NCBI GenBank assembly: GCA_963752495.1
Contig: CAVVYJ010000001.1
Coordinates: 169,684-233,683, forward strand
Length of the DNA stretch: 64,000 nucleotides
Source of the DNA: CAVVYJ01 sp963752495
Lineage (GTDB): Bacteria > Pseudomonadota > Gammaproteobacteria > Burkholderiales > Methylophilaceae
Reading direction: 5' to 3'
The translations under genes and the position numbers were made by a program. Of this stretch, positions 37,244 to 47,658 are shown piece after piece. The number at the start of each line of letters is the position of its first letter. Within the stretch, counting starts at the first letter, position 1. The notes below the pieces were generated by a model, which did not search any database, had not been told where the DNA came from, and was given only the letters and a program-made list of their open reading frames with translations.

Positions 37244-39510
37244 CAACCTAATCCCTTTAGTGGCAACGCAATATGTGATAAACGTAATGCATTTAAAATA
37301 ACGAATAAAGAACTTGCGGCCATACCTAAACCGGCTAGCCAGGCTGGCAAATAGCCCAATATTGCGAGTGGGATACAAATGGCATTATAAAGTGCCGCCC
37401 AAATCAAATTTTGTTTCACTATTCGCATTGTTTTGCGTGACTGATTGATTAACTGAGGCAGCAAAGCAAGCTGCCCGCCCTGTATCACAAAATCACTCTG
37501 CGCCTGCGCTAAAGGTACGGCCTTCCCCATGGCAACTGAAACATGAGCGCCCGCCAGCACAGGCCCATCATTCAAGCCATCTCCCACCATAACGATTTTA
37601 TGCCCTAACTTCTGTAGATTTTGCATATAGTTTAACTTAATTTGTGGCGTACAGTCCGCCTGTAATTCTTCTATATTTAGCCGCTCTGCCACCAGTCTCG
37701 CTGCACCAAGCTTATCACCCGTCAGCATCACAACTTTCAACCCTTGTGCTAACAAAGCTTGCAAGGCGGGCTTTGCATCTGCTCTCACTTCCTCCTCGAG
37801 TGTAAAAGTTGCCAGCCAACCATCGGCATTTGCCAAATGCACTTGCATGACATCTAAATTTGGCGATGCAATTCCGCAATGTTTAGCCGAGCCAAGTCTG
37901 ATAACATCATGGCTGGTATTTGCAACCAGTCCTGCGCCTGCGGTTTCTTTCACATCCGATACCTCGTTATAATCATTTCGCTCCCATGCCGTGACAAGTG
38001 CGCGCGAAGCGGGATGCAGTGAATATTGAGCAACAGAGGCCGCAAGCTTTGATGCCTCTTGCTGGGTAAAGCCAGGTTTTGTAGTAATTGATGCAATCTT
38101 CATAAAATCACTGGTCAAAGTGCCGGTTTTGTCAAAAATAATGACATCTACGGTTGATATGGTTTCTAACGCCTGTAAACGCCTAGACAGCACTCCTCTG
38201 CTGGCTAACGTCCCTGCACTGGCCAACATGGCTGCAGGCGTAGCTAGTGAAAGTGCGCACGGACAAGTTACTATTAACACAGCCACCGCCGCCATGAGCG
38301 CTTTGCTATGGTCAACTTGCCAAAAAATTAGTGCAGCGCCGCCCGCTGCTAACAAAACCACAATTAAAAAAGGTTTTGCAATTCTGTCTGCGAGCAACGC
38401 TAGACGTGGCTTATCTACTGAAACCCTCTCCATTAAAGCAACAATTTGCGCATACTGAGTCAACGATCCCGCTTTCTCAACTTGGATATCGACTGCAGAA
38501 GATAGATTATGACTGCCCGCAATTACATTGGCGCCTAGCGTTTTATTCACCGGCCTTGACTCGCCGGTCAATAGCGCCTCATCTGCTGTAGTATTGCCAA
38601 GTATTATTTTACCGTCCGCAGGAAAGGCCTCACCGGGCAGCACGCGCAGCACATCTCCCACTTGTACTCGCCGCACATTAATACGAGTAAAGCTCCCATC
38701 GGCATTTTGTCGTTCTACACTGCTTGGCAATCTACGCATGAGAGTATCTAAAGCGCCTGCCGTACGATTGCGCATTCTAGACTCCAGCCAGCGCCCTGTA
38801 AGTAAAAAGAAAACGAACATGGTGAGCGAATCAAAATAAACCTCGTTACCCCACCAACCATTTGGCTGAAAAGTCACCGCTGAGCTCACAACAAATGTGA
38901 TTAAAATGCCCAAGGCAACAGGAAAATCCATACTGATTTGGCGCTGCTTTATGTCATTTAATGCATTAGAAAAAAATGGTCCACTTGAAAATAACATGAC
39001 GGGCAAAGTGAGTACCCAAGAAGCCCAACGTAGTAAATCGACCATGTTTTGAGTAATTTCACCCATCTTGGCTACGTAAGCTGGGTAGGCGTACATCATC
39101 ACCTGCATCATACAAAAGCCTGCTACAAGTAAGCGCCACAATAGTAAACGCTGTTGCTTGCGCCGCTTATCTTCATCACCTGATTGCGGGAAAGGCTGAT
39201 ATCCCGCCTCGCTAACTGCCTGCATCCATTCCGATGGTTTTGTCTTACTCTCTGACCAGATAACCCTTGCGCGGCCACTACTGGCATTTACTTCGGCACT
39301 CACAACCCCATCAACTGATTTCAGTGCTTTTTCTACCGTGAAACCACAGGCTGCGCAATGCATGCCATCTATAGCGAGACGTGACTCCCATTCTTCATCA
39401 CCAACAGGCTTACTGAATTCAGCCCATTCCTGCGCGTCATCTAGCGCAACCCACTGTGTGTTGCGTTTATTCGTAGCTAAAAATTGTTGCTGTGTATTCA
39501 TTTGGTACAT
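37243..39510 (-). CDS. ccoI: Copper-translocating P-type ATPase CcoI (FixI)
   Basis: Moves copper for the binuclear centre of cbb3 oxidase. The 755-residue protein has an N-terminal metal domain with CAAC (C52-C55), the membrane CPC ion site in VTCPCALSLATPA, the phosphorylation motif IFDKTGTLT, the GDGLNDGPVL hinge and a LTGES actuator motif. The start ATG at 39510 lies one base from the transcription start predicted from the FNR-like box; an ATG at 39501 is the alternative. Confidence 0.95.
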   Translation of the reverse strand: MYQMNTQQQFLATNKRNTQWVALDDAQEWAEFSKPVGDEEWESRLAIDGMHCAACGFTVEKALKSVDGVVSAEVNASSGRARVIWSESKTKPSEWMQAVSEAGYQPFPQSGDEDKRRKQQRLLLWRLLVAGFCMMQVMMYAYPAYVAKMGEITQNMVDLLRWASWVLTLPVMLFSSGPFFSNALNDIKQRQISMDFPVALGILITFVVSSAVTFQPNGWWGNEVYFDSLTMFVFFLLTGRWLESRMRNRTAGALDTLMRRLPSSVERQNADGSFTRINVRRVQVGDVLRVLPGEAFPADGKIILGNTTADEALLTGESRPVNKTLGANVIAGSHNLSSAVDIQVEKAGSLTQYAQIVALMERVSVDKPRLALLADRIAKPFLIVVLLAAGGAALIFWQVDHSKALMAAVAVLIVTCPCALSLATPAAMLASAGTLASRGVLSRRLQALETISTVDVIIFDKTGTLTSDFMKIASITTKPGFTQQEASKLAASVAQYSLHPASRALVTAWERNDYNEVSDVKETAGAGLVANTSHDVIRLGSAKHCGIASPNLDVMQVHLANADGWLATFTLEEEVRADAKPALQALLAQGLKVVMLTGDKLGAARLVAERLNIEELQADCTPQIKLNYMQNLQKLGHKIVMVGDGLNDGPVLAGAHVSVAMGKAVPLAQAQSDFVIQGGQLALLPQLINQSRKTMRIVKQNLIWAALYNAICIPLAILGYLPAWLAGLGMAASSLFVILNALRLSHIALPLKGLG

Positions 39511-39545
39511 TAGCCTGAGTCTACATATAATAAGTTTACGCCTAT

Positions 39546-39559
39546 TTGACTTATATCAA
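39546..39559. promoter_or_regulatory. FNR-type box (13 of 14) between ccoI and the GMC oxidoreductase
   Basis: TTGACTTATATCAA, or TTGATATAAGTCAA on the minus strand. For ccoI a -10 TAGACT at 39523-39518 puts the box centre at -41.5 and the start at 39511. No clear -10 exists at that spacing for the + strand gene. Confidence 0.7.
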
Positions 39560-39693
39560 AGTGGGCCAATCGATTGTTATCGCATCTGGATAATTCAGAA
39601 AGCGCTATGTTGCTTGTTTCGTTTTAACAATCCCATTAAACTTTATGGTTATACCCTATCACAGCCTAAACAGACATTCTAGAAAGCAAATAG

Positions 39694-41346
39694 ATGCAAA
39701 TTGATGCAAGAAACCTAGCTCACAACCAAACAATCAGCACAGACATCTGCATTATTGGCGCTGGGCCAGCAGGAATTACCCTAGCAAGGGAGTTTTTAGA
39801 AACGAATACTAAAGTCTCCATCTTGGAAAGTGGGGGGCTAAGTAACGATCGCAAAGTGCAAAGTTTAAGTGAAGGTAGTCTTAGTGGTGAACTATATGAG
39901 CAGCTAGAAGAAACGCATTTGCGACAACTTGGGGGCACTGCAAATCACTGGATTATTAAAATGTCCGATGGTCAATTCGGCTATCGCTTTACCCCATTAT
40001 ATGAGATTGATTTTGAAAAAAGAGATGATTATCCTCATAGCGGATGGCCTATTTCCAAAAAAGAACTTGATCCATACTACTCTAGAGTACATGAAGTGTG
40101 TGAAGTAGGCGCGTGCGACTATACCGCCAAATATTGGACAAGGACTCAAGGCAACCCTCTTGATTTGCCCTCAGAGCAAGTTGTTAATAACGTTTACATG
40201 TTTGCCCCTACAGGAAAATTTATTAGGGAATTTCCATCGTTAGTAGCGAACTCTACTAAAGTTGACACTTATATCAATGCAACAGTGGTTGAATTAATCA
40301 GTAGTAAAGACGGTAAAAAAATTGAGCAGGCATTGGTGCGCATGTTCGACGGAAAAGAAATCTATTTTAAAGCAAATTATTTTGTAATTGCGGCTAACGC
40401 ACTGCAAACACCAAGGTTGTTACTAAACTCCAAAAAATACCATCCAAATGGAATTGGTAACCAGTACGATAATGTTGGTCGCTATTATACCGACCATGCC
40501 TTGGTACCTAGTGGTAACTTTTACCCAGCGGATAAAAGCATTATCAACAAACTTGGCTTTTACGATATGCATTTGATTGATGGCGCTTCTGTAATGGGAA
40601 AACTTAGCTTATCCCCAGAAATCATAAAAAAAGAAGGGTTGCGAAATTTTACGGCGACACTTTTCCCAATGCCTGAATTTAAAGATATCCATGCGTTAGA
40701 AAGCTGCAAGGCGATTGCTTCCGACCTTGTTGCACGTAAGTTTCCAAAAAATATTGGTATGCATTTGCTAAATATTTATCGCGGCAAAGGTCATTTATCG
40801 CGTGTGCTTTACGAACGTTTGCGATACAAAACCCCTATCCTACCTGGTTTTGGGAGAGGCGGCTGGTCGCGCTTGAGTAACAATGATAAAAAATATCATC
40901 GTTTGGAACTTATGGCGATTGTGGAGCAATCACCCAATCCTGAAAATCGAGTTACTTTGATTGATGATAAAGATGCACTAGGTTGCCAAAAAATTAACTT
41001 GCATTTTACTTGGTCACAAGCAGATATTGACAGCATATTACGTGCACAAACAGTTATCAGTGAGGCGCTTTCAAATAGTGGCTTGGGTCGCTATGAGCCA
41101 TCTGAAACAACTGCAGAATCAATTAGGACGCTTTGGGGGCTGCATCATATGGCTGGCACTGCCCGTATGAGCGATGACCCACGTGATGGGGTTGTAGACA
41201 AAAATTGTAAAGTACACGACGTAGAAAACTTGTATATCGCAGGCAGTGCAACCTTCCCTACAGGTGGTTATGCTAATCCTACTCTCACAAATTTGGCGCT
41301 GACAATTCGCATTGCTGATGAGCTTAAAAAAAAATTAAAAGCATAG
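39694..41346 (+). CDS. GMC-family FAD-dependent oxidoreductase
   Basis: A 550-residue flavoprotein of the GMC/choline dehydrogenase group. The N-terminal FAD fold has CIIGAGPAGITLAREF (GAGPAG at 22-27) and ESGG; the C-terminal catalytic region has LWGLHHMAGTARM with the active histidine and the closing FAD contact LYIAGSATFPTGGYANPTLTNLAL. No signal peptide is seen. It is divergent from ccoI and convergent with rlmB (adjacent stops). Substrate unknown; sugar or polyol oxidation is possible for this family but nothing local fixes it. Confidence 0.85.
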   Translation: MQIDARNLAHNQTISTDICIIGAGPAGITLAREFLETNTKVSILESGGLSNDRKVQSLSEGSLSGELYEQLEETHLRQLGGTANHWIIKMSDGQFGYRFTPLYEIDFEKRDDYPHSGWPISKKELDPYYSRVHEVCEVGACDYTAKYWTRTQGNPLDLPSEQVVNNVYMFAPTGKFIREFPSLVANSTKVDTYINATVVELISSKDGKKIEQALVRMFDGKEIYFKANYFVIAANALQTPRLLLNSKKYHPNGIGNQYDNVGRYYTDHALVPSGNFYPADKSIINKLGFYDMHLIDGASVMGKLSLSPEIIKKEGLRNFTATLFPMPEFKDIHALESCKAIASDLVARKFPKNIGMHLLNIYRGKGHLSRVLYERLRYKTPILPGFGRGGWSRLSNNDKKYHRLELMAIVEQSPNPENRVTLIDDKDALGCQKINLHFTWSQADIDSILRAQTVISEALSNSGLGRYEPSETTAESIRTLWGLHHMAGTARMSDDPRDGVVDKNCKVHDVENLYIAGSATFPTGGYANPTLTNLALTIRIADELKKKLKA

Positions 41347-42099
41347 CTATTTATTGATATTTCTTTGCCTTCTGGCCTCATAGAGGCAGATTCCGCTCGC
41401 CACGCTTACGTTGAGGCTCTCAACTGTTCCAAACATTGGGATAGTGACGAGCGCGTCGCAATTCTCAGCCGTTAAACGTCGCATGCCGTCACCTTCCGCG
41501 CCCAACACTAAAGCTAAAGGGCCATCCAGTTTAGTATTCAGCAACGTGTTCTGTGCATCCATCGTCGTGCCTACCACAAACACGCCTGCATCCTTTAGCT
41601 CGCGGATTGTTCTGGCAAGATTAGTAACAGCAATAAATGGCACCGTCTCCGCAGCGCCACAAGCAACTTTACGCACAGTTGCGTTTAAGCCTACCGCACG
41701 ATCTTTAGGCGCAATCACTGCATGCACACCCATCGCATCTGCAACACGCAAGCAAGCACCAAGATTATGCGGATCTTCAACACCATCTAAAATCAGAAAA
41801 AAAGGCGGTTCGCTAAGATCCGACTCTAAAATATCATGAATATCTTTATAGGGGATAGGCGTATCTACCACGCGGGCAATCACCCCTTGATGACGACCGT
41901 TTTTCCCGGCTATGCCGTCCAGACGCGCGCGGTCGGCTTGCATCACGCGCACATTTGAAGCCTCTGCTAGCTTCAACAAATCTTTCATGCGTGGGTCGAC
42001 TCGATCTTGATCAATCAAAATTTCCTGAATACTTGTTGCATGCTGCCGCATGCGACTTAATACCGCATGAAAGCCAAATAATATGCGTGTTTCACTCAT
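41347..42099 (-). CDS. rlmB: 23S rRNA (guanosine-2'-O)-methyltransferase RlmB
   Basis: SPOUT-class enzyme that methylates G2251 in the 23S peptidyl-transferase region. The 250-residue protein has the N-terminal substrate domain (FGFHAVLSRM...) and the knotted C-terminal domain with ILDGVEDPHNLGACLRVADAMGVHAVI, LALVLGAEGDGM and IPMFGTVESLNVSVASGICLYE motifs. Its ATG overlaps the stop of rnr by four bases (ATGA), as in the common rnr-rlmB operon. Confidence 0.96.
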   Translation of the reverse strand: MSETRILFGFHAVLSRMRQHATSIQEILIDQDRVDPRMKDLLKLAEASNVRVMQADRARLDGIAGKNGRHQGVIARVVDTPIPYKDIHDILESDLSEPPFFLILDGVEDPHNLGACLRVADAMGVHAVIAPKDRAVGLNATVRKVACGAAETVPFIAVTNLARTIRELKDAGVFVVGTTMDAQNTLLNTKLDGPLALVLGAEGDGMRRLTAENCDALVTIPMFGTVESLNVSVASGICLYEARRQRNINK

Positions 42100-44398
42100 T
42101 TTCTAGATTTTCTTTTCGCTGGTTTACTGGAACTGGTTTTATGTGTTTTTTTACGGTCCGATTTTTCAAAGTCGCGTTTCGGTTTTGCGCTTGTATTAGT
42201 TTTTGCAGGTGCGTTATCAGACAGTTTTTTCACTAATGTAAAGTCGATTTTGCTGGTTTCTAAATCTACGCGCGCGACTTTTACGGTGACTCTATCACCT
42301 AGTCTGTAGCGTGACAGCAGTGCGCTCCCCTAGCATCTCGTGGCGCGCCTTATCGAAGTGGAAATAATCATTACCTAGCTCGGTTACATGCAATAAACCT
42401 TCTACATAAACACCGTCTAAGGCCACAAATAGACCAAACGTAGTTACCCCCGCCACCGTACCATCAAATACTTCGCCAATTTTATCCTGCATGTAAAAGC
42501 ATTTGAGCCAATTGGTCACGTCGCGGCTGGCGTCATCTGCGCGCCGCTCCGTCATAGAGCAATGTGCTCCTAACTGGTTCCAATCCTTCGCTTTGTATGT
42601 TTCGCGATTCAGAACCGCTTTAATGGCACGGTGTATGAGCAAATCGGGATAGCGCCGAATTGGTGACGTAAAATGCGCGTAAGCATCATAAGCAAGCCCA
42701 AAATGACCTACATTATCCGGACTATATACGGCCTGCTGCATAGAACGCAGCAACACGGTTTGCAATAACTGCTCATCAGGCCGCCCCTTAAACTGCTCCA
42801 TGAGCTTAGCGTAATCTTTTGCATGCGGCTTATCGCCCCCGCCCACACCAAAACCAAACTCACTCATAAAGATACGCAAAGCGGCAAGTTTTTCAGGATT
42901 CGGCCCTTCATGAATTCGATATAAGGCTGGATGGTGATGCTTTTGTAAGAATTCTGACGCACAAACGTTTGCGGCTAACATGCACTCTTCAATTAGCCTG
43001 TGTGCCTCATTGCGGGTACTTGGCACGATACGGTCAATTTTACCTTGATCATTAAAAATCATCATCGTTTCAGTGGTTTCAAACTCAATTGCGCCTCGTT
43101 TCTGGCGCTGCACAAGCATGAGCTGAAACAATGCATATAAATGCTGCACATGCGGCATAATATGTGCATATTCTCTGGCTGTTTCTCCTTGAGGATTTTG
43201 CAGCATCTCAGCGACTTTAGTGTAGGTCATGCGTGCTTTGGAGCGCATCACAGATGGGTAAAACTTGTAACTTTTAACGACCCCTGCACTATCAAGCTGC
43301 ATGTCACATACCATACACAACCGCTCTACATCTGGGTTGAGTGAGCACAAGCCATTGGAAAGCTCTTCTGGCAGCATTGGAATAACGCGACGTGGAAAAT
43401 AAATCGAATTACCTCGCTCAAACGCGTCTTTATCCAAGCGCATCATCAGGTTTCACATAAAAACTGACGTCAGCAATCGCCACCACCAAACGCCAATCCT
43501 TACCATTTTTCTCAGCATATACCGCATCATCGAAATCACGCGCAGTTTCGCCGTCAATAGTGATAAGTGGTAGATCACGTAAATCTATCCTATCTTTGTA
43601 ATCAGCAGGCTGCACTAACTTGGGAATAGCCTCAGCCTGCGCTTGGGCAGCAGGAGAAAACTGATGCGGAAGCTTATGCTTACGAAGTGCAATTTCAATC
43701 TCCATGCCGCTATCTGCATAGTTACCCAGAATCTGTATTATCTTACCCATAGGATGGGCGTGTACAGAAGGTTGCTCTGTGATTTCCACCATGACCACCT
43801 GACCAACTTTAGCGCCCATATCGAGGTGGTATGGAATCAAAATGTCCTGATTAATACGTTTATCTTCAGCGGCCACGATTGTTACGCCTTGGCCACGGAT
43901 CACACGCCCTACCATGCTCTTATTAGTGCGTTCGAGCACGTCAACAATTTTACCTTCTGGCCTACCTTTACGATCTAGGCCGCTCATGCGCACCATCACG
44001 CGGTCACCATGCATCACTTGCTGCATTTCTTTGGCTGACAAAAATAAGTCGTCAGGATGTTTGGTTTTGTCATCAGGCACCAAAAAGCCAAATCCATCGG
44101 GGTGACCTTGTACAGCGCCGGCAATCGCCTCTATCTTCTCGGCAAGGCAGAGCGCACCTTTACGGTTGCGCATAATCTGGCCCTCACGCTCCATGGCGCT
44201 AAGGCGCTTATTGAAAATTTCACGTTCTTGATCATGAATATCTAGTAAGTCATAAAGCGTCTCAATGTGCAGGGGAACGCCTTGGTCAGACATGACTTGC
44301 ATAATTAGCTCGCGACTAGGTAATGGTGCGTCATATTGCGCAGCCTCTCGTTTCGCATGCGGATCGCTGTTACGTCTGCTTGGATTATTTTTTTTCAT
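42096..44398 (-). CDS. rnr: Ribonuclease R, reading frame interrupted twice
   Basis: 3'-5' exoribonuclease degrading structured RNA. Pieces: residues from ATG 44398 (cold-shock-like domains, then LITIDGETARDFDDAVYAEK, the RNB catalytic aspartates) to a false stop at 43430; a second frame from 43446 (LDKDAFERGNSIYFPRRVIPMLP, HFTSPIRRYPDLLIHRAI) to a false stop at 42295; a third frame ending at TGA 42096 (S1 domain end and a lysine-rich tail KRDFEKSDRKK). Removing one base near 43434-43440 and one near 42310-42322 restores about 766 residues. The rnr-rlmB coupling only appears after this repair. Confidence 0.92.
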
Positions 44399-44411
44399 TG
44401 TTGTAAATTCA

Positions 44412-44439
44412 TTGACAAGTAGTTTACTTTCTATAAAAT
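44412..44439 (+). promoter_or_regulatory. Promoter of tRNA-Leu
   Basis: TTGACA at 44412-44417 and TAAAAT at 44434-44439 with 16-base spacing, about 22 bases before the tRNA. Confidence 0.65.
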
Positions 44440-44460
44440 GCGGCGCAAAGTGTTTCGTAT

Positions 44461-44545
44461 GCCCAGATGGCGGAATTGGTAGACGCGCTAGTTTCAGGTA
44501 CTAGTATCGAAAGATGTGGAGGTTCGAGTCCTCTTCCGGGCACCA
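44461..44545 (+). tRNA. tRNA-Leu (CAG)
   Basis: An 85-base class II tRNA including CCA, with a variable arm (TATCGAAAGATG). Anticodon loop TTCAGGT gives CAG. The acceptor GCCCAGA pairs with TCCGGGC except for one A-C mismatch at position 5:68, which may be a true variant or a base error. Confidence 0.93.
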
Positions 44546-44560
44546 GTACGATTCCCTTGC

Positions 44561-45576
44561 CTAATTATACCCCTGTGGGTTTTGAGATTGCCAGTTCCAA
44601 GCATCTCTGCAGATATCTTCTAGCGTTTTAGTGGTTTGCCAGCCCAAGCAAGTTCTTGGCAGCAGTAGCATCGGCAAACGAAATCGCCATATCTCCAGCC
44701 CTCCTACCCACTATTTTGTAGGGAACAGGCTTTCCCGTGACATCCTCAAACATGCTGACTAGCTCTAGTACACTGTACCCACGGCCTGCACCTAAATTTA
44801 CTGTAAACAAGCCAGCTGCCCTTCTCAAGTGCTTTCAGTGCCGCCAAATGACCAAGTGCCAAATCCACTACGTGAATATAATCACGCACACCGGTACCAT
44901 CCACTGTTGGATAATCGTTTCCGAATATACTGAGTTCTTTCAACTTGCCGATTGCCACTTGAGAAATATAAGGCATAAGGTTGTTTGGCACTCCGTTAGG
45001 ATCCTCTCCGATTAAACCACTTGCATGTGCGCCTACAGGATTAAAATAACGTAGTAATGCTATATTCCAACTAGGGTCAGCTGCACTCAAATCCTGTAAT
45101 ACCTGTTCCAGCATGCGTTTGGTGTGCCCATAAGGATTAGATGGGCCAAGCGTTGCTGACTCTAATATGGGCTTATTGTCTGAAACGCCATAAACCGTGG
45201 CAGAAGAACTGAACACAATATTTTTAACATCATATTCAGTCATTATTTCTAACAGTTTTAGGGTGCTGACCAGATTATTGTCGTAGTACTTTATTGGGTT
45301 AGCAACTGATTCGCCAACGGATTTTAGTCCTGCAAAATGTATGACTGCGCTAATTGCGTGCTGCGTAAATACATCTTTAAGTAGCAACTTATCGCATACA
45401 TCACCTTCTATCATTGTTACAGATTTAGCAGTGATTTTTTGAATTCGTTTAATTGCCTCTGGCTTACTATTGCAATAATTATCAATGACTACAACCTCAT
45501 AGCCAGCGTTCAACAACTCTACGCACGTATGAGATCCAATATACCCTGCGCCACCCGTTACTAAAATCTTAGCCAT
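44561..45576 (-). CDS. galE: UDP-glucose 4-epimerase, reading frame interrupted twice
   Basis: Interconverts UDP-glucose and UDP-galactose for the polysaccharide cluster. The first frame has the NAD site VTGGAGYIGSHT, the catalytic SSSATVYG and YGHTKRMLE (YxxxK) and NPVGAHASG. Dropping one base of CCC at 44819-44821 joins it to AGLFTVNLGAGRGYSVLEL; dropping one of CCC at 44643-44645 continues to GWQTTKTLEDICRDAWNWQ and a stop at 44561. The restored length is 337 residues, the GalE norm. It overlaps the upstream glycosyltransferase by eight bases. Confidence 0.92.
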
Positions 45577-46807
45577 TTTTACGCGCTATCGCTGTTTGAT
45601 AAATCGAGATTATTGTTTCAATTTTTTTATCCCACATGAAGTGGTCTAATACACGCTTAATTGAAGCGGCGCCTACTTTGGAACGTAAATCTGGATTAAT
45701 TGCCAATTTATCTATAGTTTTAGCGAACTCTTCTATCATGTAAGCGCGAGATTTAGGCTCAATCAAAAAGCCCGTATCTGGTGAAATATAATCTGCTGGT
45801 CCTCCCCAGTCTGTCGCTATTACGGGTAGACCGCGTGCCATTGCTTCCAATACTACCGCTCCACCGCACTCTCTAACACTAGGCAATACTGATATATCGG
45901 CTCTATCATAGAGTGCGTTGGTCTCTGAATGCGGAACCAAACCTAAGAACTCAACCTTATTTGGCGCCTTATCTTGCGCTAGTTGCATCAAGCTCTCTCT
46001 TAACGGGCCATCACCAACAATCGTTAGCTTAACTTCCTGCTGACACAACCCAATGGCTTCGATTGCAATATCAACCGTCTTCCAATCTACCAAGCGGCCA
46101 ACATAGATAACATTTACTTGCGCTTGCTTTATACTGTTTTTAGGCTCGTTTAGCACTGAAAACACACCATTTTCAACCAGCTCAATCACCTTACCCAATC
46201 TAAACTTTGGTAGTGTACGAAAAGTCCTATTATTTGCAACAAGCAATATTTCAGCAAGAAACTTTCCTGGAATAAGCAAGTTGTAGATGGAAGCAAAAAT
46301 ACGCATTACACCATAGAAGAATCTTTCACCTTTCCCAGCCATATGTTGGAATGCTGGCGGGAATGACATGCCGCCATTCATAGGTCCTATCACAACCGGA
46401 ACCCCTAGACCGAACATTGCAGAAGGTTGTACAGCAGAAACTGGAGCTGGCTCATGTATCACATCTATTTTTTTTTCTTTAATGATTTTTCTAGCTAACT
46501 TCCATTGATAAAACTGCGTGATTAAGTGCATAAGTAAGCCAAAAGTAGCAATTGTTATGCGTTCTGGAAGTATGCTCGAATGCTTAAACAAAAACTTATG
46601 CAACCAAGTATCAGGGACGTAAAATACTCGGCCCTGGTCTATGTCGGAGATTTGTTGAATTGTTGATTTTACCCTCGCATGCGTTATCAAATAAACCTCA
46701 TGCTGGGTTTTTCCCAGTAATCTAAAGTAATTTAGTGGCAACATCGCTTCACCCCCAAATACATTAGATGCATTCTCACTAACAATGAGAATTCTTAACT
46801 GTGTCAT
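45569..46807 (-). CDS. Glycosyltransferase family 4
   Basis: A 412-residue GT-B type retaining glycosyltransferase. The C-terminal donor domain has IYVGRLVDWKTVDIAIEAI, LTIVGDGPLRESL, VEFLGLVPHSE and the E-x7-E-like LPSVRECGGAVVLEAMARGLPVIATDWGG. The acceptor domain begins ILIVSENASNVFGGEAML. It adds one sugar of the exopolysaccharide unit, identity unknown. It is cytosolic with perhaps one membrane-contact segment and sits between galE and the PEP-CTERM-system ATPase. Confidence 0.9.
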   Translation of the reverse strand: MTQLRILIVSENASNVFGGEAMLPLNYFRLLGKTQHEVYLITHARVKSTIQQISDIDQGRVFYVPDTWLHKFLFKHSSILPERITIATFGLLMHLITQFYQWKLARKIIKEKKIDVIHEPAPVSAVQPSAMFGLGVPVVIGPMNGGMSFPPAFQHMAGKGERFFYGVMRIFASIYNLLIPGKFLAEILLVANNRTFRTLPKFRLGKVIELVENGVFSVLNEPKNSIKQAQVNVIYVGRLVDWKTVDIAIEAIGLCQQEVKLTIVGDGPLRESLMQLAQDKAPNKVEFLGLVPHSETNALYDRADISVLPSVRECGGAVVLEAMARGLPVIATDWGGPADYISPDTGFLIEPKSRAYMIEEFAKTIDKLAINPDLRSKVGAASIKRVLDHFMWDKKIETIISIYQTAIARKNG

Positions 46808-46839
46808 TTAAATGCTAATTCTTTCTGGATTTAATAAAC

Positions 46840-47658
46840 TCAAACACCTAAAACTCCAAATTCAGTGCGATCTTTGATCACTTCGCGCACCAAATTAACA
46901 TCTATTTTATCTACATTGGTAGAGTAGCCGTATACCAGACTCGTATCGCATAAAATATTGATGGAACGAGGAATTCCTTTTGCAACTTCAGCTATCAAAC
47001 GCATAGCAGCAGGCGTAAATAATGGCGCATCTCTACCAGCCACATGCAAGCGATGTTGAATATATTTCTCTGCCTCAAATGACTCTAGGGGTGGAATGAA
47101 AAAATCAACCGATACGCGCTGAAAGAATTGTTGCAAATCAGGACGGCGAAGCAAATCTCGAAGTTGTGGCTGACCAACTAAGATAATTTGCAATAATTGA
47201 TCTTTGTCTGCATTGATGTTCGACAGCATTCTGAGTGATTCAAGTGCTGCAGCATTAAGGTTCTGCGCTTCATCTACAATTAACACAACGCGCTTGTCTT
47301 CTGCATAGCTTTTAATTAAAAACTGCTGAAATGCATCAAATAAGGCTAGGTTTGATTTGCCCTCATAAGGCTGGTTAAATGCCAACATTATCCAACTCAA
47401 CAAATCATCAATATTTTGGTGTGTGTTATACACAATACCTACAGTGAGCTCTTCTTGTAGGTTGTTTAGCAAGTGCCGCACCAGCGTAGTTTTGCCGCAG
47501 CCAATTTCCCCACAAATGACAGAGAATCCAGCGCGATTTTGAATTCCATACTCAAGCATGGCGTAAGCCATGCTGTGGCGCAAACTGAAGAATAAGAATT
47601 CCGGGTCAGGCTGAATTGAAAATGGTTTTTCTTTTAAACCATAAAAAGCTTCATACAT
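46840..47658 (-). CDS. PEP-CTERM/exosortase-system-associated AAA ATPase (ExeA-like)
   Basis: A 272-residue P-loop ATPase of the kind encoded in PEP-CTERM/exosortase polysaccharide loci (TIGR03015 type). It begins MYEAFYGLKEKPFSIQPDPEFLF, with Walker A GEIGCGKT (50-57), Walker B VVLIVDEAQNL and FFQRVSVDFFIPPL. It lacks the C-terminal peptidoglycan-binding region of full ExeA. Its presence, plus the PEP-CTERM protein near 59.5 kb, points to an exosortase pathway in the genome, although no exosortase gene is in this window. Confidence 0.88.
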   Translation of the reverse strand: MYEAFYGLKEKPFSIQPDPEFLFFSLRHSMAYAMLEYGIQNRAGFSVICGEIGCGKTTLVRHLLNNLQEELTVGIVYNTHQNIDDLLSWIMLAFNQPYEGKSNLALFDAFQQFLIKSYAEDKRVVLIVDEAQNLNAAALESLRMLSNINADKDQLLQIILVGQPQLRDLLRRPDLQQFFQRVSVDFFIPPLESFEAEKYIQHRLHVAGRDAPLFTPAAMRLIAEVAKGIPRSINILCDTSLVYGYSTNVDKIDVNLVREVIKDRTEFGVLGV

